Positions 1-8,682 of a stretch of 64,000 nucleotides of DNA are shown here, piece by piece; position 1 is the stretch's first letter; every line of letters starts with the position of its first letter. Both the position numbers and the translations under genes were made by a program. Source of the DNA: Atopobiaceae bacterium (GTDB taxonomy: Bacteria; Actinomycetota; Coriobacteriia; Coriobacteriales; Atopobiaceae); NCBI GenBank assembly GCA_017545665.1, contig JAFWKQ010000079.1, positions 1 through 64,000 on the forward strand. Reading direction: 5' to 3'. Under the pieces are notes generated by a model. It did not search any database. It was not told the DNA's origin and was given only the letters and a program-made list of their open reading frames with translations.

Positions 1-128
1 CCCCGGGGTCAGGCGCGGCGCCGAGAAGTGCGCCCGGCAGGGAGGCCCGCGGGCCGGGAAGTGGCCCCGGCGAAAGGCGCGCCGCCGAGAAGTGCGCACG
101 GCAGGGGCACCCGCCGCTCGGAAGCGGA
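1..128. repeat. Modular GC-rich hairpin repeat block A (cut by window edge)
   Basis: This block contains two copies of a module built from GAAGTGCGCCCGGCAGGGAG followed by a GCGGGCC-GGGAAGT-GGCCCC stem-loop. The first 50 bases are nearly identical to the end of block B (about 912-960), so the two are copies of one arrangement. Stop codons are rare here in several frames because the DNA is GC-rich, so the long open frames across 1-1080 are not believable genes. Their translations are rich in Arg, Pro and Gly and change frame between copies. Confidence 0.75.
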
Positions 129-223
129 CCCGCCCGCGCCGATCTCCTGCGCTACGGCCATCATAGCGACGCTGGCGTCATCTCCGCGAATAACGATGGC
201 ACGACGCGCGCATGAGTCAGAAT

Positions 224-416
224 ACGCAAAACGGACCCCCTTTCACTTCCGAAGCGGGCTTAGTGTTTGGTTTTCCGGGGTCCGTATTTGCGGGCCCGCA
301 TTTTCGGCCTTTCTACCTGCGGCGACGCAGGGCTCCATACTGCCCCCTTGGGAGATGCGGCCTCGAATTTCAAACACTAAGGCGAGTTTGAAAGCGAAAC
401 GGGGTCCGTTTTGCGT
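224..416. mobile_element. MITE-like element with 46-bp terminal inverted repeats
   Basis: Arms at 224-269 and 371-416 are inverted copies of each other. The outer 16 bases (ACGCAAAACGGACCCC at 224-239, its complement at 401-416) and the inner ends (CTTAGTGTTTG) match exactly, and I count about 37 of 46 positions matching overall. A third partial copy of the tip lies inside at 277-292. There is no coding capacity, and I see no clear target-site duplication. Size and shape fit a non-autonomous miniature element or a long structured RNA/DNA hairpin. The rest of 129-600 shows nothing recognisable. Confidence 0.5.
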
Positions 417-600
417 GATCGCAACGGTGGGCGCGCCGCCGCGCCGCCGCGCCGGCATCCGGCAGGCCTTGGCCTCCCGGCGCCTTTCCACAACACGGAG
501 GCATGGCCAAGCAGCTTGTGACGCTCTTTGTGTCATCGGCGAAAGCGCAAGCGAATGCAGTCGTAATGGACGGTTCCGATTGCGACGCCTAGTCAATTCG

Positions 601-965
601 GGGCCTGTTCCACTTTCTTGGGGCCGAGGGGCCGGGTACACTTTTTGGTCCGCGGGTGTCCTTGCTGTGCGCACTCTCCTGGGGCCGGAAGGGGCCGGGT
701 ACACTTTTTGCTCCGCAAACGTCCCCACCGGGTACACAAATGGCCGATTTGTGCGCACGGTAGGGAGGTTTGCGGGCCAAAAAGTGGACCCGGCAAAAGG
801 AGCGCCGTCGAGAAGTGCGCCCGACAGGGAAAGTTGCGGGCCGAAAAGTGGACCCGGCACCGAGAAGTGCGCACGGTAGGGAGGTTTGCGGGTCGGAAAG
901 TGGCCCCGGGGTCAGGCGAGGCGCCGAGAACTGCGCCCGGCAGGGACGCCCGCGGCCACACCCGC
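601..965. repeat. Modular hairpin repeat block B
   Basis: This run of about 365 bp is made of the same modules found in blocks A and C-F: GGGTACAC units, a GTCCCCACCGGGTACACAAA unit, TTTGTGCGCACGG, and several GCGGGCC-GAAAAGT-GGACCC stem-loops. Each module pairs with itself. The block ends about 130 bp before the glycosyltransferase start at 1092. Confidence 0.75.
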
Positions 966-1091
966 CCCAGCCCCCGCGCCACACCATGCCAACTTAGAGG
1001 TTTTGTCAAATGCGGCTCACGCGAGCCATACCAAGCTGCTACATTTGTCTATGACTTACATAATCCCAAAACAAGCATGAGGTGATACCGC

Positions 1092-3953
1092 ATGGCCAAA
1101 AAGGGAAGTAACGGCAGCCTGCACCTTTGCAAGGAGTTTGCAAAGCCTTATGACCACAGGGTAGTGGAGGAAGCCCTCGAATCCGAGCGCATACGTGCCA
1201 TACGTGCTGGTCTGGACTTTGTCTTTACCGTAATCGTGCCTGTGTACAACACCGAGGAATACCTCGAAGAGTGCATACGATCCGTCGCAAACCAGACGGT
1301 TGGCTTCGGCGACATCCAGCTCGTTCTCGTTGATGACGGCAGCTCCGACGGCTCGGCCGCCATCTGCCAACGCTGGGCAAACCGCTTTCCCAAAAACGTC
1401 GAGCTCGTGCGCCAGGCAAACGCGGGCGTCTCGGCTGCTCGCAACACGGGCCTGTCCCGCGCCCGCGGCCTGTGGGTAAACTTCCTGGACTCCGACGACA
1501 TGTGGACGGAAGACGCCTTTGCGCAGGCACTCGCCTTCCATGCCGCCCATCCCGAACAGCAGGCAATCGCTGAGCGGCATCGCTTCTTTGGCGCGCGCAA
1601 CGCCCCGCACGCGCTTGACTACAAGTTTGCGCGCGACCACGTGGTGGACCTCAACAAGGACATCGATTGCGTCCAACACTCGTTCAGCAACCTTTTCGTG
1701 GAGTCGCAATTGCTCAAGAGCCTGCGCTTTAACACGGAGCTCGAGGTCTCGGAAGACTTTGCGCTGGTAAACGAGCTGCTCATGGACTTGGGATCCTACG
1801 GCGCATGCGCGGGCGGAGCCTATATGTACCGCAAGCGCGCGGGCGGCGGCTCCGCCATAGACACCAGCACCTTCAAGGCATCCTACTACGATCAGACGCC
1901 AAGGTATTGCTACAAAGCGTTGTTCGACCTCTCGCGTGAGCGTTTTGGCAAGGTGATTCCCTACATCCAGTACTGCGTGATGTACGACATCCAATGGCGC
2001 CTTAAGGTGCGCGTGAGCCCGCTTGTTGACGAGCAAGTCGCGCGCGATTATAAACAAACTCTCGTAGAGCTCCTGCAAGACATAGACGACCAAATAATCG
2101 TGGCGCAGCGCGAGATGGACGTCAACGAGGTTGTGTATGCGATGTCGCTCAAGTACGGCACGAGCGCCAAAGACATCCAAATGTCGCTTTGCGTACAGGG
2201 CACAGACCTCGTGTGGCAACGCGCGCAAGGCAACGTGGTTATGTGGCACATGGACGAAAAGCTCCCATCGGTGCACATAGCCTTCTTGCGGGCGGGCGAA
2301 GGCAAAATTTCGCTTGAGGGGCACTTTGAGTTTTTGAGCGAGTTCGCGAAGTCCAGCCTCGCCCTTGAGTTTGCATGTGGGGACGAAAGCAAAGAGGTGC
2401 AATTTGTCGAGCGTCCGTATCTTAAGGTGGTGACGCCCTTTAAGCAGGACGAATTTTGCTTGACTGGCTTTTCCGTGGAGCTTCCGTGGGATGGCAAACG
2501 CGCGGAGGTGATTCCCCACTTCCAAATCGCAAACAAGGAAGTCCCGGTTACGCTTGCCTTCGGCAAGTTCGTGGGCATCAATGGGGGACTAACCCATTCC
2601 TACTGGCAGCATGACGGATGCCTGTTCACAGCAAGGGATATTCCAGGCGCTTTCACAGAGAAGGGCTATCCCCAAAAGGGGTCGCTTATAGTGGAAAAGA
2701 ACAATCCGGCAAAGGCTGCCGCCCTTGAGCAGCTGCTTCGCGCGGATCTTGTTCGCACGCACGAATGGGGAGCTCACTACGCCGTATGGCGTGCCATCGC
2801 GTTGGAGGCGCGCCGTCGTCGCGAGCTTTCGCCAACAAAGGTGTGGCTCATATCGGATCGTCCCCTTACGGCGGGAGACAATGGCGAGGCGCTCTTTGCC
2901 TGGCTCTGCGAACACCCGCAGGAGGGCGTTGAGCCGGTATTTACCCTGTCGCGCAAGTCGAAGGACTGGGATCGGGTCTGCTCGTATGGCGGGCGCGTTG
3001 TGGAGTACAACAGCTTTGAGTACAAACGGCTCTTCTTGCGCGCAAACGTAATAGCGTCTTCCTCGGGCGACGAGTGGGCAATCAACGCGCTTGGGCCAAG
3101 GCGTCCGTTCCTCAAGGACCTTTACGGGTTTCGCTATGCCTTTTTGCAGCATGGTGTTATAAAGGATGACCTTTCGGAATGGTTTAACCGATATACGAAA
3201 AACGCCTCGCTCTTTGTGACCTCTGCCTACCGTGAGTGGGAGTCTATCGTGCGTGGTGGCTACGGCTACGACGAGAAGGTCGTACGACAGACTGGGCTTC
3301 CGAGGCACGACGCGCTTCTTGCCCAGGCGGCTACGCAAAGGCCCTCGAAAGCAATCTATGTTATGCCTACCTGGAGAAAGTCGCTCATCCTTGGAGAGTT
3401 TGACGCCAAGACGGGTACCTATGCGCACAACCCGCTCTTCGAGAAATCGAGCTACTATACGTTTTACCAGGCGCTCATAAGCGACCCTCGCTTGCAGACG
3501 TGTTTGGAGCAGAATGGCTATACGCTTAAACTCGTGATGCATCCAAATCACGTGCAAGAGGCGCATAAGTTTAGGCCTGGCGCGCGCTCCGAGGTTGTGG
3601 AGCGCTGCGTGTATCGCGATGCCTTCGTTGATGCGGCGGCTCTTGTTTCGGACTTCTCAAGCGTTCCGTTTGACTTTGTCCTTCTGGGAAAGCCGGTTGT
3701 GTATGCACAGTTCGACAGGGTCGAATTCTTTGCGGGTCATACCTATAGCGAGGGCTATTTTGATTACAGGCGCGATGGCTTTGGGCCCGTGTGCAGCGAT
3801 TTGGAGCAAACGGTGGACGCAATAATCGCCCTGGTGGAGTCCGACTGCAAGATGCCCGAGAAGTACCAGCGTCGTGTGAACGACTTCTACGGCGAGCAGC
3901 CGGAATGCAGGTGCAAAGAGGTCGTGCAAGTGCTACATGAGTTGGGAGCGTAA
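1092..3953 (+). CDS. Bifunctional GT2 glycosyltransferase / CDP-glycerol glycerophosphotransferase
   Basis: This 953-residue protein likely builds a glycerol-phosphate-containing (teichoic-acid-like) wall polymer on the inner face of the membrane. Residues about 43-150 form a GT2 domain: IVPVYNTEEYLEE, VLVDDGSSDGS, GVSAARNTGL and the metal-binding FLDSDD. Residues about 590-950 match the TagB/TagF CDP-glycerol glycerophosphotransferase family, with HGVIKDDLSEW, GLPRHDALL, PTWRKS, VMHPNH and DFSSVPFDFVLLGKPVVY. Fusions of this kind are known in Gram-positive surface-polymer loci. The ATG has an excellent site (GAGGTGAT, 6-nt spacing). The next glycosyltransferase starts 2 nt downstream, so they form one operon. 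The exact acceptor is unknown. Confidence 0.9.
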   Translation: MAKKGSNGSLHLCKEFAKPYDHRVVEEALESERIRAIRAGLDFVFTVIVPVYNTEEYLEECIRSVANQTVGFGDIQLVLVDDGSSDGSAAICQRWANRFPKNVELVRQANAGVSAARNTGLSRARGLWVNFLDSDDMWTEDAFAQALAFHAAHPEQQAIAERHRFFGARNAPHALDYKFARDHVVDLNKDIDCVQHSFSNLFVESQLLKSLRFNTELEVSEDFALVNELLMDLGSYGACAGGAYMYRKRAGGGSAIDTSTFKASYYDQTPRYCYKALFDLSRERFGKVIPYIQYCVMYDIQWRLKVRVSPLVDEQVARDYKQTLVELLQDIDDQIIVAQREMDVNEVVYAMSLKYGTSAKDIQMSLCVQGTDLVWQRAQGNVVMWHMDEKLPSVHIAFLRAGEGKISLEGHFEFLSEFAKSSLALEFACGDESKEVQFVERPYLKVVTPFKQDEFCLTGFSVELPWDGKRAEVIPHFQIANKEVPVTLAFGKFVGINGGLTHSYWQHDGCLFTARDIPGAFTEKGYPQKGSLIVEKNNPAKAAALEQLLRADLVRTHEWGAHYAVWRAIALEARRRRELSPTKVWLISDRPLTAGDNGEALFAWLCEHPQEGVEPVFTLSRKSKDWDRVCSYGGRVVEYNSFEYKRLFLRANVIASSSGDEWAINALGPRRPFLKDLYGFRYAFLQHGVIKDDLSEWFNRYTKNASLFVTSAYREWESIVRGGYGYDEKVVRQTGLPRHDALLAQAATQRPSKAIYVMPTWRKSLILGEFDAKTGTYAHNPLFEKSSYYTFYQALISDPRLQTCLEQNGYTLKLVMHPNHVQEAHKFRPGARSEVVERCVYRDAFVDAAALVSDFSSVPFDFVLLGKPVVYAQFDRVEFFAGHTYSEGYFDYRRDGFGPVCSDLEQTVDAIIALVESDCKMPEKYQRRVNDFYGEQPECRCKEVVQVLHELGA

Positions 3954-3955
3954 GT

Positions 3956-5947
3956 ATGAAACGCGAAGCATCGCACAAGCCTGCAGTCTCGATCCTCATG
4001 CCCTCCCTCAACGTGGGGCCGTTCATAGAACTGTGCATGCAGAGTGTCGTTGGCCAAACGCTGCACAACATCGAGGTCATATGCATTGACGCGGGCTCCA
4101 CCGACGGCACGCTCGAGGTACTCCGCGAGTACGAGCAGCGCGATGCGCGCGTGCGTGTTATTGTCTCGCCCAAGAAGAGCTATGGGCACCAGATGAACCT
4201 AGGGCTCGACGCCGCGCGCGGAGAATACATTGGCATCGTAGAGACGGACGACTGGGCCGAGCCCAACATGTTCGAGGCCCTGCTGCGCGCGGCCAAAGCT
4301 GCGAAGGCGGACGTTGCTAAGTCGAATTACTATGAATACAGGACGTCTGTGGACAAGAGCGACGTTCTGGCTGAGCCGTTGGCTCCCATTGGCGATGCCG
4401 TGTTCGTTCCACGAGAAAACCTGGAGTTTATTGGTGCACCCCCCGCGATTTGGAGCGGCATCTACCGGCGGGAGATGCTCGAGGAGGCTGGGGTGCGCTT
4501 TAACGAGTCTCCTGGCGCATCCTACCAAGACACCGCCTTCTACCTTATGGTTTGCGCTGCGGCGAAAAGCGCGATTGCCCTGCAGGAGGGCTATTTGCAC
4601 TACCGCGTGGACAACGAGGAGTCCTCGGTAAAGTCGGCGGGCAAGGTGTATTGCATCTGCGACGAGATGCGCGTCTTTGAGGAGTGGCTTAACAAAAGAG
4701 GGGAGTCCAACATACTCCCGCGATTCATGATTACGAAGTTCAAGAAATATCTGTGGAACTATAGGCGACTTGCGCCCGAGTACAAGTGGGAGTTTCTTTG
4801 CGCCGCGCATAGGGAGTTTGTTGCAAGCGAGCTCAACGGATCCTTGGACAAGAGCCTGTTTTCGCCTGCCGAAAGCAAGTCGCTGGAGCTTTTGCTGCGT
4901 GATCCCGTGGGGATGTACCTAAGCACCTGCGGTCCACACGCCATGCGACTCACCTCGCGCGAGCTGCTTCCAGCCGAGGTTGTGGCGCGTGCCGAGGAAG
5001 ACTGCCCCTTGGTAAGTGTGGTGCTTGCAGCCCGCGACGAGGAGGGGTCCATTCGGAGGATGCTTGAAGCGTTTGCGATTGGGAATGCGGGTAGCGAAAA
5101 CGGCGAGTTCTTGTCGCTGGTGGAGCTGCTGTGCGTGGACGACGGATCAAGCGACAATACCTTGCGCGTAATGGAAGAGTTCGCGCGGAACAACCGCAAC
5201 GTTACCGTTTTGAGGCAAGTGCCCGAAGGCCATGCCGCTGCCTGGGATCACGGGATTGCCGCAGCTCGAGGCGAGTATGTGCTGCTCATGCGTACCCGCA
5301 ACGCGATTCCCCCTGCAAAAATGCTGGTAGAAGCAGCGCGCAAGGCCCTTGCAAGCGATGCGAACCTCATTGTGGCCGAATGCTATGGAGACGATCCCGC
5401 AAACGGAGCCGAGTGGCTGGCCGACGCGTTTGCTGCGAATAAGCCATGGGGGTCTTTGTCCGACAAGATGCTTCGCAGGAAGCTGATTGTGGACAACGAC
5501 CTAATCCTGTGTGGGGGCTTCGATGGGCTCGACGAACTGTTTGTGCTGGAGCTTCTATGTCGTGCGTCTGGAGTTGAGGTTGCGGGCAAGTGGCTGCTCG
5601 ATCCGTCTTATGGTGGGATGAGTAACATTTGCACGATGTTGCGGATTGCGATAGAGCTGCCGCGCGTTGTGGGTGCGCTGCCCTATGACGAGGGAATGCA
5701 GCGTGCCGCGGTTGCGGAGGTGGAAAGGCTTTCGCGGCGGGCGGCGACGAGCTTTGCTCAGCTGAGTGCGGAGGGGGCTCGTGAGGTTAAGCGGGAGCTT
5801 TCCCCCATTGAGTGGCATTACCTTGCGTATTGTCTCGACCACGTAAAGCTTGCGCAGCTCAGGGAGTCGCAGGTTGCGCGCGTGGCGAAGAAGGTAAAGT
5901 CGCGGGTCGGTCGCGTGAGGCGGTCTATTGTTAGGCGAATTCGGTAG
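3956..5947 (+). CDS. Tandem GT2-domain glycosyltransferase
   Basis: This 663-residue protein has two GT2-like domains. The first (about residues 10-115) is complete: VSILMPSLNVGPFIE, VICIDAGSTDGT and the DxD-type VETDDWAEP. The second (about residues 345-470) keeps the nucleotide-binding start (VSVVLAARDEEGS, CVDDGSSDNT), but MRTRNAIPP stands where the metal-binding Asp cluster should be, so it is probably not catalytic. The C-terminus is strongly basic, which may hold it at the membrane. The start lies 2 nt after the upstream gene with GGGAG 7 nt before the ATG. It presumably acts on the same surface polymer; the sugar is not predictable. Confidence 0.85.
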   Translation: MKREASHKPAVSILMPSLNVGPFIELCMQSVVGQTLHNIEVICIDAGSTDGTLEVLREYEQRDARVRVIVSPKKSYGHQMNLGLDAARGEYIGIVETDDWAEPNMFEALLRAAKAAKADVAKSNYYEYRTSVDKSDVLAEPLAPIGDAVFVPRENLEFIGAPPAIWSGIYRREMLEEAGVRFNESPGASYQDTAFYLMVCAAAKSAIALQEGYLHYRVDNEESSVKSAGKVYCICDEMRVFEEWLNKRGESNILPRFMITKFKKYLWNYRRLAPEYKWEFLCAAHREFVASELNGSLDKSLFSPAESKSLELLLRDPVGMYLSTCGPHAMRLTSRELLPAEVVARAEEDCPLVSVVLAARDEEGSIRRMLEAFAIGNAGSENGEFLSLVELLCVDDGSSDNTLRVMEEFARNNRNVTVLRQVPEGHAAAWDHGIAAARGEYVLLMRTRNAIPPAKMLVEAARKALASDANLIVAECYGDDPANGAEWLADAFAANKPWGSLSDKMLRRKLIVDNDLILCGGFDGLDELFVLELLCRASGVEVAGKWLLDPSYGGMSNICTMLRIAIELPRVVGALPYDEGMQRAAVAEVERLSRRAATSFAQLSAEGAREVKRELSPIEWHYLAYCLDHVKLAQLRESQVARVAKKVKSRVGRVRRSIVRRIR

Positions 5948-5984
5948 GGCTTGCTCGGGAGGCGTGGCGCGGAGCGTGGGCTTT

Positions 5985-6345
5985 TGTCGCCAGTGGTGCC
6001 GGATGTACTTTTTGGCTCGCGGGTGGTGGTGGCGCCAGCGGATGGACCGGCGCTGAGAAGTGCGCCCGGCAGGGAAGTTTGCGGGCCGAAAAGTGGCCCC
6101 GGCGGATGGACCGGCGCTGAGAAGTGCGCCTGGCAGGGAAGCCCATGGACCAAAAAGTGGCCCCAGCCCCTCTCTCGCGGCACCGGGTACACAAATCGGT
6201 CCGCGGACGTCCCCACCGGGTACACAAATCGCCCTTTTGTGCGCCCGGCAGGGAAGGTTGCGGACGCAAAAGTGGCCTCGGCAAAAGGCCGGCGCGAAGA
6301 AGTGCGCCCGGCAGGGCCTTCGCGAACAAAAACACCACAGCCCCA
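5985..6345. repeat. Modular hairpin repeat block C
   Basis: This block lies directly downstream of the tandem GT2 gene. It contains two copies of the module GCGGATGGACCGGCGCTGAG followed by AAGTGCGC(C)CGGCAGGGA. It also has two GGGTACACAAATCG units separated by GTCCGCGGACGTCCCCACC and a TTTGTGCGCCCGGCAGGG unit. GTCCGCGGAC is itself a perfect palindrome. No gene is credible inside it. Confidence 0.8.
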
Positions 6346-6452
6346 CGATCCACACAAGGCCATCTCTTTGCACAAACGCGACTATCGTACGTTTCCACTC
6401 TTTGTGAGAGACATCACCTTGCTGACATTGGTAGGAACGGTCCAAGTTTCTG

Positions 6453-7036
6453 CTAGCAGTGACTTGTGGTACTCAAATGGTGTGCCCAACGTCTCGTCAC
6501 GCAACAGGCCCTAAAAAACCTTTCCCAGCTAAGGTACTCGGCTGAGTCAATGTATGCAGAAGGGTCCTGCGGCGCGTCAGACAGATGGCTGTCCTTTAGC
6601 AATCCAGATTTAAGCAGCAGCCATTCGAATGACTCAGGCAGGCGCAGCCGTATGTTTTTTGGATGTTGCGCCTGAGGCGAAAGAACGCGTGAGACATCCG
6701 ATCCAAAGGCCGCCCCGTCGGCAATCACAAACACCTTTTGTCCGAGGTGCTTGCTCAACCACTTGTGTATGCCGGACCTTCCGTCAATATGCCGGACCTT
6801 CCGTTAGACGTGATGCAATCCACATGTGAATCCGCAAAAGCGCTTCAAAAAACTGAAGACCGCTCTTGCTGTCCTCGGATAAAAGGAGGGTGTAGTTCGC
6901 ATTCGAGTGTCCTCCTGTTGCTCCATAGGCATAGCCTTTCCTTCGGGGGATGTTCGGCCTCAAAGGTATGGAACCTACCACTGGTTTTAATATGATAAAT
7001 CTCGTTCACGCTGCAAGATATTTGATGCAGCGGCAT
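6453..7036 (-). pseudogene. Decayed gene of unknown function, several frameshifts
   Basis: Three consecutive minus-strand frames read as one broken protein: SVNEIYHIKTSGRFHTF, then YGATGGHSNANYTLLLSEDS and GLQFFEALLRIHMWI, then HLGQKVFVIADGAAFGSDVS and LRLPESFEWLLLKSGL with YIDSAEYLSWERFF. One frame break coincides with a tandem duplication of 20 bp (ATGCCGGACCTTCCGTCAAT at 6769-6788, followed by 16 bases of a second copy to 6804); 20 is not a multiple of three. The text resembles the C-terminal half of a P-loop ATPase-like accessory protein, but I cannot name the family with confidence. The stretch between block C and this remnant (about 6346-6452) holds nothing recognisable. Confidence 0.55.
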
Positions 7037-7106
7037 GCGAGTTAGAAGGACAGAATAGCTGCTGGAGTCACCGATTGCCTTTGCGTCCCCTCAGCTCCCA
7101 AAAGAG

Positions 7107-7148
7107 TATAATGTACAGAATAACGTACGGATTAACGGACAGAATACT
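7107..7148 (+). promoter_or_regulatory. Promoter -10 and triple 12-bp repeat, likely antitoxin operator
   Basis: A consensus TATAAT lies at 7107-7112. It is followed without a gap by three 12-bp direct repeats: GTACAGAATAAC (7113-7124), GTACGGATTAAC (7125-7136) and GGACAGAATACT (7137-7148). They fill the space between the -10 box and the ribosome site of the antitoxin gene, where a toxin-antitoxin complex usually represses its own operon. A good -35 box is not visible (TTGCGT at 7081 is 20 nt away). Confidence 0.5.
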
Positions 7149-7160
7149 TGGGTGAATCAG

Positions 7161-7448
7161 ATGGAAGCTATATACTCGTCGGTTGCGCTGCGCGACCGCC
7201 AGCGCGAGGTAAAGGACGCGGCTCGCAAGGACGTCGTGCGCATAACAGAGAATGGCAACGGAGCGTTTGTGTTTTGTTCCGAGGAGGTCTTTGAGCGGCG
7301 TCTGCAGCGCGCTGCGGACGAGGCGCTCTACGCCGAGCGCATGGCGCAGGCGGTGCGCGATGGCCGCGCGGACGTGAAGGCTGGTCGTACGCTCTCGCTG
7401 GAGGAGGGGTTCGCTGCCATAGAGTCCAGGAGGGCAAGGCGTGCCTAG
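7161..7448 (+). CDS. Antitoxin of RelE/ParE-type module
   Basis: This acidic/basic 95-residue protein begins MEAIYSSVALRDRQREVKDA. The N-terminal part resembles the Phd/YefM-type DNA-binding fold (KDAARKDVVRITENGNGAFV), and the charged C-terminal tail would wrap the toxin. I chose the ATG at 7161 because GGGTGA lies 5 nt before it; an in-frame GTG at 7152 would sit inside the repeat operator. It overlaps the toxin gene by 8 nt, which implies translational coupling. Its role as antitoxin rests on gene order and size rather than a diagnostic motif. Confidence 0.7.
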   Translation: MEAIYSSVALRDRQREVKDAARKDVVRITENGNGAFVFCSEEVFERRLQRAADEALYAERMAQAVRDGRADVKAGRTLSLEEGFAAIESRRARRA

Positions 7449-7710
7449 GGTCGAGCTTACGGAGAGGTTTGTGGAGGATGCCTCGAGCATTCGGTCCGAA
7501 CGGTTACTCAGTCATGTGTATACGGCACTGCGAAACCTTGAGTCCTTTCCCCAGATGGGCTCCACGGACGTGCCGCGATCAATCGTGCAAGAGTTCGGGG
7601 AAGGTGTACGCAAGTACGTTGTTGCCCCGTTTGATTTGGTGTACGAGTACGACGACGCCTCTGACATCGTGTATGTGTACGGCCTGGTCCCATGCGTGCA
7701 GGCAAGGTAG
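7441..7710 (+). CDS. RelE/ParE-superfamily toxin
   Basis: This 89-residue protein has the pattern of the RelE/ParE fold: an N-terminal strand-helix (VELTERFVEDASSI), a helix with LYTALRNLESFP-like spacing (HVYTALRNLESFPQMG), and the C-terminal strands RKYVVAPFDLVYEYD and DIVYVYGLVP. Family members either cleave ribosome-bound mRNA or poison DNA gyrase; the sequence does not decide between them. The GTG start overlaps the end of the antitoxin gene. Repeat block D begins about 35 bp after the stop. Confidence 0.8.
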   Translation: MPRVELTERFVEDASSIRSERLLSHVYTALRNLESFPQMGSTDVPRSIVQEFGEGVRKYVVAPFDLVYEYDDASDIVYVYGLVPCVQAR

Positions 7711-7744
7711 CTGGGGCGGAGCGGTCTGGGATGGAGTGACGTTG

Positions 7745-8105
7745 CGAGGGTTGTGGGTCCACTTTTCGGTCCGCAGATGGCGGCGCTATGCGCACTCTGC
7801 GGGGGCGTCTGCGGCGCCGGGTACACAAATCGGTCCGTGGACGTCCCCACCGTGTACACTCTGCCGCGGCGCTGGCGGCGTCGGGTACACAAATCGGTCC
7901 GCGGACGTCCCCACCGTGTACACAAATCGCCCGTTTGTGCGCCCGGCAGGGAAGCCCGCGGGCCGAAAAGTGGCCCCGGCGGATGGCCGGCGCTGAGAAG
8001 TGCGCACGGCAGGGAAGGTTGCGGGCGCAAAAGTGGCCCCGGCGGATGGCCGGCGCGGAGAAGTGCGCCCGGCAGGGAAGCCCGCGGGCCGAAAAGTGCG
8101 CGATG
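7745..8105. repeat. Modular hairpin repeat block D
   Basis: This block lies between the toxin gene and the convergent minus-strand ATPase operon. It holds three GTACAC/GTGTACAC units with GTCCGCGGACGTCCCCACC spacers (one spacer has GTGG in place of GCGG). About 2.5 copies follow of a 63-bp unit running from GAAGTGCGC through a GCGGGC(C/G)-type stem-loop to GCGGATGGCCGGCGC. It ends about 40 bp from the stop of the minus-strand gene. Confidence 0.8.
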
Positions 8106-8142
8106 TGGCATTGCGCGTGAGCGTGAGCCTGAGCCTGAGCCG

Positions 8143-8682
8143 TTACTTAACAACGTCCGCTAGGCAGAGTTCGTTGCGCTCCAAGTGCGATAGTCTGCGA
8201 TACTCTTGAGCAGCAACAACGATGCTTTCCACGTCCCAATAATCTTCCAAAAAAGTGGCACTCTTTACATCATGTAGCCCCAGAACATCCTTACAATACA
8301 CACTGGGCTTCATTGACGACTTCTTCTTTGAGTAATCGTGGTACCTGCCCTTACGAATAATGACAAGCATTTCTATCTCTGGCCGCGTGTAGACATTTAC
8401 AACGGGAAATCGATCTGCGTATAGGTGTCCGAGCCTAAACCGTTCGCGTGGTGAATCCAAGATTCGCATGATGCAAACGGGCCAGTCATACTCAAATCCA
8501 AGGTAATCGCTCTGAATTACCTGTGCCTTGCGCTTGCGCGTAATGTCAACAACGTCACACGAGGGGAACACGAGCGCATCGGCCGCCACGAGCTTTTTTA
8601 CTACCACCTCTTCTCCCGTTCCTTCGCACGAGATAATGGGATGAAAACCTTGAAGGTGCTCGAGCGCTTTACTGGGTACCAT
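8143..8682 (-). CDS. Small TOPRIM-like partner of the adjacent ATPase
   Basis: This 179-residue protein is not assignable to a named family by eye. PIISCEGTGEEVVVKKL (residues about 15-31) looks like the first strand and glutamate motif of a TOPRIM domain. An Asp follows a hydrophobic strand (VCIMRILDS, D76), and RPEIEMLVII (E102/E104) resembles the acidic third element in RloB/DUF4435-type proteins. That would make it a metal-dependent nuclease-like effector; this is inference. The gene overlaps the upstream ATPase gene by 14 nt and has its own GGGAGG site 9 nt before the ATG, so the two are co-translated. Confidence 0.65.
   Translation of the reverse strand: MVPSKALEHLQGFHPIISCEGTGEEVVVKKLVAADALVFPSCDVVDITRKRKAQVIQSDYLGFEYDWPVCIMRILDSPRERFRLGHLYADRFPVVNVYTRPEIEMLVIIRKGRYHDYSKKKSSMKPSVYCKDVLGLHDVKSATFLEDYWDVESIVVAAQEYRRLSHLERNELCLADVVK

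Noticed and set aside
28..1085. Several long overlapping open frames on both strands at the left edge
   Set aside because: They lie on GC-rich repeat modules, overlap each other in most frames, have Arg/Pro/Gly-rich composition and no ribosome sites. They are artefacts of high GC.
1056..2525. 489-residue minus-strand open frame opposite the first glycosyltransferase
   Set aside because: The plus strand encodes a clear GT2/CDP-glycerol protein with a perfect ribosome site. The antisense frame is a codon-bias shadow.
5555..6445. Minus-strand 296-residue open frame over the end of the tandem GT2 gene and block C
   Set aside because: It is a shadow of the GT2 gene joined to repeat modules. The repeated PCRAH/GPLFGPQ-type peptide text is simply translated repeat DNA seen in all six blocks.
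7161..7710. Possibility that the pair is part of a larger phage remnant
   Set aside because: No integrase, structural or replication genes are nearby; the pair is self-contained with its own promoter.
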